DNA of 64,000 nucleotides from Pseudomonas sp. URIL14HWK12:I12 (GTDB taxonomy: Bacteria > Pseudomonadota > Gammaproteobacteria > Pseudomonadales > Pseudomonadaceae), in the NCBI RefSeq assembly GCF_003097135.1, contig NZ_QEQL01000007.1:62001-126000 (forward strand), written 5' to 3'. Each line of letters begins with the position of its first letter. Within the stretch, counting starts at the first letter, position 1. Positions 58,637 to 64,000 of this stretch are shown here, one piece after another. The position numbers were made by a program, and so were the translations under genes. The notes under the pieces are model-generated. The model ran no database searches. It was given only the letters and a program-made list of their open reading frames with translations, and had not been told where the DNA came from.

Positions 58637-59896
58637 TTACTTGCGCTTCATCGACAGGAAGAACTCGTCGTTTGTCTTGGTTTGCTTGAGCTTGTCGATC
58701 AGGAACTCGATTGCGGCAACTTCGTCCATCGGGTGCAGAAGCTTGCGCAGGATCCAGATGCGTTGCAGCTCGTCGTCGGCGGTCAGCAGCTCTTCGCGGC
58801 GAGTGCCGGAGCGATTGATATTGATGGCGGGGAAGACGCGCTTCTCGGAGATGCGGCGGTCCAGCGGCAGCTCCATGTTGCCCGTGCCCTTGAACTCTTC
58901 GTAGATGACTTCATCCATCTTCGAGCCGGTTTCGACCAGCGCGGTGGCGATGATGGTCAGCGAGCCGCCCTCCTCGATGTTACGCGCGGCACCGAAGAAA
59001 CGCTTGGGCTTCTCCAGCGCATGGGCGTCGACACCACCGGTAAGTACCTTGCCGGAGCTCGGGATTACCGTGTTGTAGGCACGTGCCAGGCGAGTGATCG
59101 AGTCGAGCAGGATGACCACATCTTTCTTGTGCTCGACCAGGCGCTTGGCCTTCTCGATGACCATTTCGGCCACTTGCACGTGACGGGTCGGTGGCTCGTC
59201 GAAGGTGGAGGCAACCACTTCGCCGCGCACGGTGCGCTGCATTTCGGTCACTTCTTCCGGGCGCTCGTCGATCAGCAGAACGATCAGGTGGCACTCGGGG
59301 TTGTTACGGGTGATGTTGGCTGCGATGTTCTGCAGCATGATGGTCTTACCGGCCTTGGGCGGTGCGACGATCAGGCCGCGCTGGCCCTTGCCGATCGGTG
59401 CGCAGAGGTCGATCACACGGCCGGTCAGGTCTTCGGTGGAGCCGTTGCCAGCTTCCATCTTCAGGCGCTGGTTAGGGAACAACGGCGTCAGGTTTTCGAA
59501 CAGGATCTTGTTCTTCGCGTTTTCAGGGCGGTCGAAGTTGATCGAGTCGACCTTGAGCAGGGCGAAGTAACGCTCGCCTTCTTTCGGCGGGCGGATCTTG
59601 CCGACGATGGTATCGCCAGTCCGCAGGTTGAACCGGCGGATCTGGCTGGGGGATACGTAGATGTCATCCGGGCCGGCCAGGTAAGAGGCATCGGCAGAGC
59701 GCAGGAAACCGAAGCCGTCCTGGAGGATTTCCAGCACGCCATCACCGGAGATTTCCTCACCGCTTTTGGCATGCTTCTTCAACAGGGAGAAGATCACATC
59801 CTGCTTGCGCGAACGGGCCATGTTTTCGATGCCCATCTGTTCGGCCATTTCGAGCAGATCGGTAATCGGCTTTTGCTTGAGTTCAGTGAGGTTCAT
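58637..59896 (-). CDS. rho: Transcription termination factor Rho
   Basis: The 419-residue hexameric helicase has the N-terminal RNA-binding domain (YVSPSQIRRFNLRTGD), Walker A PPKAGKT near the expected position, Walker B-like VVILLDSITRLARAYN and the arginine finger region. Length and sequence are canonical. It shares an intergenic region with trxA (234 nt). Confidence 0.98.
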   Translation of the reverse strand: MNLTELKQKPITDLLEMAEQMGIENMARSRKQDVIFSLLKKHAKSGEEISGDGVLEILQDGFGFLRSADASYLAGPDDIYVSPSQIRRFNLRTGDTIVGKIRPPKEGERYFALLKVDSINFDRPENAKNKILFENLTPLFPNQRLKMEAGNGSTEDLTGRVIDLCAPIGKGQRGLIVAPPKAGKTIMLQNIAANITRNNPECHLIVLLIDERPEEVTEMQRTVRGEVVASTFDEPPTRHVQVAEMVIEKAKRLVEHKKDVVILLDSITRLARAYNTVIPSSGKVLTGGVDAHALEKPKRFFGAARNIEEGGSLTIIATALVETGSKMDEVIYEEFKGTGNMELPLDRRISEKRVFPAININRSGTRREELLTADDELQRIWILRKLLHPMDEVAAIEFLIDKLKQTKTNDEFFLSMKRK

Positions 59897-60081
59897 AGAG
59901 GAGTGACGAGTTCTGGATGGAGGGATTAAGCATTGGGCTCAGGAAAGGCCGCGCCGGGGAGGCGACTGGATCGCGGGTATTCGACTTGGAATGTGTCGGC
60001 GGCGACTTGCGAAGGGCACTGAAGATAACAGCGCGAACCCGAATTTAACACCGGAGCATAGGCGCGTCCAGCGTTGCAAAC

Positions 60082-60112
60082 GAAAATAGCCCCGCATTTT
60101 GCGAGGCTATAT
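60082..60112 (-). terminator. Terminator downstream of trxA
   Basis: On the minus strand ATAGCCTCGC-AAAA-TGCGGGGCTAT forms a stem followed by TTTTCG. It lies 19-49 nt after the trxA stop. Confidence 0.8.
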
Positions 60113-60130
60113 TTCGACCAACTACGGCAG

Positions 60131-60457
60131 TCAGATATTGGCGTCGAGGAACGCGGCCAACTGGGACTTGGACAATGCACCGACCTTGGTGGCAGCCACT
60201 TCGCCATTCTTGAACAGCATCAGCGTCGGGATGCCACGCACGCCGTGCTTGGCTGGCGTTTCCTGGTTTTCGTCGATGTTAAGCTTGGCGACGGTAACCT
60301 TGCCTTCATAAGTAGAGGCAATTTCGTCCAGTACAGGGGCGATCATTTTGCACGGGCCGCACCATTCAGCCCAATAATCGACTAGCACAGGGCCCTGTGC
60401 TTTAAGCACATCAGCTTCGAAGCTGGCGTCGGTGACGTGCTTGATTTTGTCGCTCAT
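60131..60457 (-). CDS. trxA: Thioredoxin 1
   Basis: The 108-residue disulfide reductase has the active site WCGPC (C33, C36) and the cis-proline segment GIPTLMLF. The ATG at 60457 gives the normal SDKIKHVTDASF start; longer frames upstream are not conserved. It diverges from ppx. Confidence 0.97.
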   Translation of the reverse strand: MSDKIKHVTDASFEADVLKAQGPVLVDYWAEWCGPCKMIAPVLDEIASTYEGKVTVAKLNIDENQETPAKHGVRGIPTLMLFKNGEVAATKVGALSKSQLAAFLDANI

Positions 60458-60650
60458 GAGTGTCTCCGTGGTCAACATGTCTGAAAAAAGTGTAAGCATC
60501 ATAGCCGGCCAAGCCTGCAGCCGGAAGGCTTCGATGATTGACAGTCACTATCGACACCGTTGATACAACGCATACTCCCCTGCGTGATGCATTGGCGCTG
60601 CCGCCAGAAAGTGGCAGGATGGCCGCCTGGCCCATTGAGAAAGCCCTGCC

Positions 60651-62153
60651 ATGCCACCTTTAAAAGTCAAGAACCTGTCCCTGGTCGCAGCGATAGACCT
60701 CGGCTCGAACAGCTTCCACATGGTGGTCGCCAAGCCGCATCAAGGCGATATTCGCATCCTTGAGCGGCTGGGTGAAAAAGTACAATTGGCTGCCGGCATC
60801 GATGAGCAGCGCCTGCTCAGCGAAGAGGCCATGCAACGGGGCCTGGATTGCCTCAAGCGCTTCGCACAACTGATCAACGGGCTGCCCCTGGGCGCCGTGC
60901 GTATCGTCGGCACCAACGCCCTTCGCGAAGCGCGCAACCGCAATGAGTTCATCGTGCGTGCCGAGGCGATCCTGGGCCACCCGGTGGAAGTCATCTCTGG
61001 CCGAGAAGAAGCGCGCCTGATCTACCTCGGCGTATCCCACACATTGCCCGACACCCCAGGCAAGCGACTGGTGGCCGACATCGGCGGTGGCAGCACCGAA
61101 TTCATCATTGGCCAACGCTTCGAGCCTTTGATGCGCGAAAGCCTGCAGATGGGCTGTGTGAGCTTTACCCAGCGTTATTTTCGCGACGGCAAGATCACGC
61201 CGGCGCGTTATGCACAGGCCTACACCGCCGCACGCCTCGAGATCATGAATATCGAAACGGCCGTGCACCGCCTGGGCTGGGATGAAGGCATCGGGTCATC
61301 CGGCACCATCCGGGCCATTGGCGCAGTGCTCAAGGCAGCCGGCCAGACCACCGGCGAGATCACCCCCGAGGGGCTGGCCTGGCTCAAGCGCAAACTGTTC
61401 AAGCTCGGCGATGTCGAGAAAATCGACTTCGACGGCATCAAGCCCGACCGCCGCAGCATCTTTCCAGCGGGCCTGGCGATTCTCGAAGCGATTTTCGACG
61501 CCCTGACGGTGCAGCGCATGGACCACTGCGAAGGTGCCCTGCGTGAAGGCGTGCTCTACGACCTGATGGGCCGCCATCAGCACGAGGATGTGCGCGAGCG
61601 CACACTCAATTCGCTGATGGACCGCTACCACGTCGACCGCGACCAGGCCGAACGCGTCGAGCGCAAGGCGTTGCACGCCTTCGATCAGGTGGCCGCCACC
61701 TGGGCGCTTGAGGACGGCACCTGGCGCGACCTGCTGAGCTGGGCGGCCAAGGTTCACGAAGTGGGCCTGGACATCGCCCACTACCATTACCACAAGCACG
61801 GCGCCTACCTGATCGAGCATTCCGACCTTGCCGGCTTTTCCCGCGAAGACCAGCAGATGCTCGCCCTTCTGGTGCGCGGCCATCGGCGCAACATTCCCAA
61901 GGACCGGTACGCCGAATTCGGCGACGAAGGCATTCAGCTGATTCGCCTGTGCGTGCTGCTGCGTTTCGCCATCCTGTTCCACCACATCCGTGGCACGCAG
62001 CAGATGCCCACGGTCGAGCTGAAGGCCGATGGCAACAGCCTGGAGGTAAGGTTTCCCGAAGGCTGGCTAAGCGAAAATCAATTGACCCAGGCTGACTTCG
62101 ATCAAGAAGCACAGTGGCTGGCGCGAGTGGATTTCCTGCTGACCGTCCACTGA
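60651..62153 (+). CDS. ppx: Exopolyphosphatase
   Basis: The 500-residue ASKHA-fold enzyme removes terminal phosphate from polyphosphate and hydrolyses pppGpp. Visible features are AAIDLGSNSFHMVVA (phosphate 1), VADIGGGSTEFIIG and the HD-like C-terminal region with HEVGLDIAHYHYHKHG. It converges with ppk 57 nt downstream, the classic opposing pair. The gap has a GC-rich GCGCC-tga-GGCGC hairpin. Confidence 0.96.
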   Translation: MPPLKVKNLSLVAAIDLGSNSFHMVVAKPHQGDIRILERLGEKVQLAAGIDEQRLLSEEAMQRGLDCLKRFAQLINGLPLGAVRIVGTNALREARNRNEFIVRAEAILGHPVEVISGREEARLIYLGVSHTLPDTPGKRLVADIGGGSTEFIIGQRFEPLMRESLQMGCVSFTQRYFRDGKITPARYAQAYTAARLEIMNIETAVHRLGWDEGIGSSGTIRAIGAVLKAAGQTTGEITPEGLAWLKRKLFKLGDVEKIDFDGIKPDRRSIFPAGLAILEAIFDALTVQRMDHCEGALREGVLYDLMGRHQHEDVRERTLNSLMDRYHVDRDQAERVERKALHAFDQVAATWALEDGTWRDLLSWAAKVHEVGLDIAHYHYHKHGAYLIEHSDLAGFSREDQQMLALLVRGHRRNIPKDRYAEFGDEGIQLIRLCVLLRFAILFHHIRGTQQMPTVELKADGNSLEVRFPEGWLSENQLTQADFDQEAQWLARVDFLLTVH

Positions 62154-62210
62154 GGCCCACCGCCGGCAGCGGGTCGGCGGCGCCTGACGGCGCGCCGGCC
62201 CTGGGGCTAC

Positions 62211-64000
62211 CTATCGCACGATAAGCGCCTGCAAGCTCAGCTTGTCGAGCAGCGCCGCCTGGGCGTTGCGGGGGTTCTGGTTGCCGGTGGGCGTCTGCCG
62301 GCTGTAGGTGCCGTCAGGCTGCAGGATCCACGCATGGGTGTTGTCTGTCAGGTACGCTTCCAACTCTTTCTTGACCCGCGTGACCAGCTTCTTGCCCTCG
62401 ACCGGGAAGCAGGTTTCCACCCGCTTGTCGAGGTTGCGCTCCATCCAGTCGGCGCTGGAAAGGTATAGCTGCTCCTCTCCACCGTTCTGGAAGTAGTAGA
62501 TACGGGTGTGCTCGAGGAACCGGCCGATCACCGACCGCACCTGAATGTTGTGCGACACCCCTGCGATGCCTGGCCGCAGGCAGCACATGCCGCGCACCAC
62601 CAGGTCGATGCGCACCCCTGCCTGGCTGGCCTTGTAGAGGGCGCGAATCACCTTGGCGTCGGTCAGCGAGTTGCATTTGGCGACGATGTGCGCCGGCTTG
62701 CCCTCTTGAGCGAGCTGGGTTTCCCGGGCGATCATGTCCAGGATGCCCTTCTTGAGGGTGAACGGCGCATGCAGGAGCTTCTTCATGCGCAGTGTCTTGC
62801 CCATGCCGATCAATTGCGTGAAGAGCTTGCCGACGTCTTCGCACAGCGCATCATCGGAGGTGAGCAAGCTGTAGTCGGTATAGAGCCGTGCATTGCCGGC
62901 GTGGTAGTTACCGGTGCCCAGATGCGCATAGCGAGTGATCTCACCACCCTCCCGGCGCAGGATCAACATCATCTTGGCGTGGGTCTTGAAGCCAACCACA
63001 CCGTAGATCACCACTGCCCCGGCAGCTTGCAGGCGGCTGGCCAGTTGCAGGTTGGACTCTTCATCGAAGCGCGCGCGCAGCTCGATCACTGCAGTCACTT
63101 CCTTGCCGTTGCGGGCGGCGTCCACCAGCGCATCGACGATTTCGGAATTGGCGCCACTGCGGTACAGCGTCTGGCGGACTGCAAGCACGTGCGGGTCTTT
63201 GGCAGCCTGGCGCAGCAAGTCGATAACCGGGGTGAACGATTCGAACGGGTGCAACAGCAGCACGTCCTGCTTGCGGATGGTGCTGAACAGGTTTTCGCTG
63301 TTCTGCAGAATCTTCGGGATGGCCGGGGTGAACGGTGCGTGCTGCAGCTCCGGGTGGCTGTCCAGCCCAGTGATGCTGAACAGGCGGGTCAGGTTCACCG
63401 GGCCGTTGACCTGGTACAGCTCCGACTCGCTCAGGCTGAACTGCTTGAGCAGGTAGTCGGAGAGCTGTTTAGGGCAGGTATCGGCCACCTCCAACCGCAC
63501 CGCGTCGCCGTAGCGGCGCGAGAACAATTCACCGCGCAACGCGCGGGCGAGGTCTTCGACGTCTTCGGAGTCCAGCGCCAGGTCTGCGTTGCGGGTCAGG
63601 CGGAATTGATAGCAGCCCTTGACCTTCATGCCTTGGAACAGGTCGTCGGCATGCGCGTGAATCATCGACGACAGGAACACGTAGTTGTCGCCCGAGCCGC
63701 CCACCTCTTCCGGTACCCTGATGATGCGCGGCAAGAGCCGAGGGGCTGGGATGATAGCAAGGCCAGAGTCCCGGCCGAACGCATCGACCCCCTCGAGCTC
63801 GACGATGAAGTTCAGGCTTTTGTTGACCAGCAACGGGAAGGGGTGGGTCGGGTCCAGGCCGATAGGCGTGATGATCGGCGCGATTTCGTCGCGAAAATAA
63901 CGGCGCACCCACGCCTTGACCTTCGGCGTCCAGTAGCGGCGGCGAATGAAGCGCACCTGATGCTTCTCGAGCTCGGGCAGAAGAATGTCGTTGAGGATTG
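62211..64000 (-). CDS. ppk: Polyphosphate kinase 1 (3' part, cut by window edge)
   Basis: The gene runs off the right edge; about 597 residues of the C-terminal part are present. The frame remains open to 64000 with ILNDILLPELEKHQVRF. It synthesises polyphosphate from ATP. Conserved catalytic elements are HPFESFTPVIDLL, the phospho-His region THAKMMLILRREGG, HLGTGNYHAGNARLYTDYSL and RGMCCLRPG. The C-terminal extension TGNQNPRNAQAALL is common in Pseudomonas. The 5' end lies outside. Confidence 0.96.
   Translation of the reverse strand, partial: ILNDILLPELEKHQVRFIRRRYWTPKVKAWVRRYFRDEIAPIITPIGLDPTHPFPLLVNKSLNFIVELEGVDAFGRDSGLAIIPAPRLLPRIIRVPEEVGGSGDNYVFLSSMIHAHADDLFQGMKVKGCYQFRLTRNADLALDSEDVEDLARALRGELFSRRYGDAVRLEVADTCPKQLSDYLLKQFSLSESELYQVNGPVNLTRLFSITGLDSHPELQHAPFTPAIPKILQNSENLFSTIRKQDVLLLHPFESFTPVIDLLRQAAKDPHVLAVRQTLYRSGANSEIVDALVDAARNGKEVTAVIELRARFDEESNLQLASRLQAAGAVVIYGVVGFKTHAKMMLILRREGGEITRYAHLGTGNYHAGNARLYTDYSLLTSDDALCEDVGKLFTQLIGMGKTLRMKKLLHAPFTLKKGILDMIARETQLAQEGKPAHIVAKCNSLTDAKVIRALYKASQAGVRIDLVVRGMCCLRPGIAGVSHNIQVRSVIGRFLEHTRIYYFQNGGEEQLYLSSADWMERNLDKRVETCFPVEGKKLVTRVKKELEAYLTDNTHAWILQPDGTYSRQTPTGNQNPRNAQAALLDKLSLQALIVR

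Overview
The window is chromosomal DNA from a Pseudomonas, most likely of the P. putida / P. fluorescens type. The evidence is the high-GC coding sequence through most of it, an OprD-family porin, the aguA / rml / dctBD / fdhD / pckA / hslO / ompR-envZ / tex / gshA / argA-argE order, and the classic Pseudomonas block gcvH-gcvT, ABC iron uptake, ubiI-ubiH-pepP-ygfB, zapA-6S RNA-fau, ubiD-rho-trxA-ppx-ppk. gshA next to argA matches the order I recall from P. aeruginosa. Gene density is very high, with many 1-4 nt start/stop overlaps. I see no tRNA, rRNA, CRISPR array or insertion sequence.

Left edge (1-~4400) is accessory DNA. Bases 1-~1855 are visibly AT-richer than the rest and hold a compact two-gene cassette: a 143-residue protein with a divergent diadenylate-cyclase (DisA_N/DAC) fold signature, followed with zero spacing by a two-TM plus beta-barrel protein of the CBASS Cap15 / S-2TM-beta effector type. 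Next come a remnant resembling the C-terminal part of an S-4TM pore-forming effector and a possibly frameshifted reading frame. This looks like a nucleotide-signalling anti-phage locus in which a DAC-type enzyme replaces the usual CD-NTase or minimal CRISPR polymerase; it is the best candidate for a new system. A RelBE-type toxin-antitoxin pair sits exactly at the AT-rich/GC-rich junction, followed by an uncharacterised lipoprotein and an XRE regulator.

4432-11440 carries envelope and amine-metabolism genes: a glycine-zipper lipoprotein, a coiled-coil periplasmic protein, an OprQ-like porin, agmatine deiminase, and a three-part kinase / M23-like / aminotransferase fusion. 11643-18233 is rmlBACD (dTDP-L-rhamnose for LPS and rhamnolipid) followed by the dctBD two-component system for C4-dicarboxylates. 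18238-24994 holds a thioesterase, cysQ-nudE, yrfG, a LysR regulator and the fdhD-molybdopterin oxidoreductase pair.

25140-43390 is core metabolism and stress: pckA, hslO, hslR, rimB-rimK, ompR-envZ, tex, gshA, argA, argE, a CYTH/CHAD triphosphatase and an orphan GspE/PilB-like ATPase. 43474-64000 holds gcvTH, ferric-iron ABC uptake with a possible Fur box, ubiquinone hydroxylases, pepP, cell-division factors, 6S RNA, fau, ubiD with a ferredoxin-reductase partner, rho, trxA, ppx and the 3' part of ppk, which runs off the right edge. Long antisense open frames throughout the GC-rich part are codon-bias shadows.
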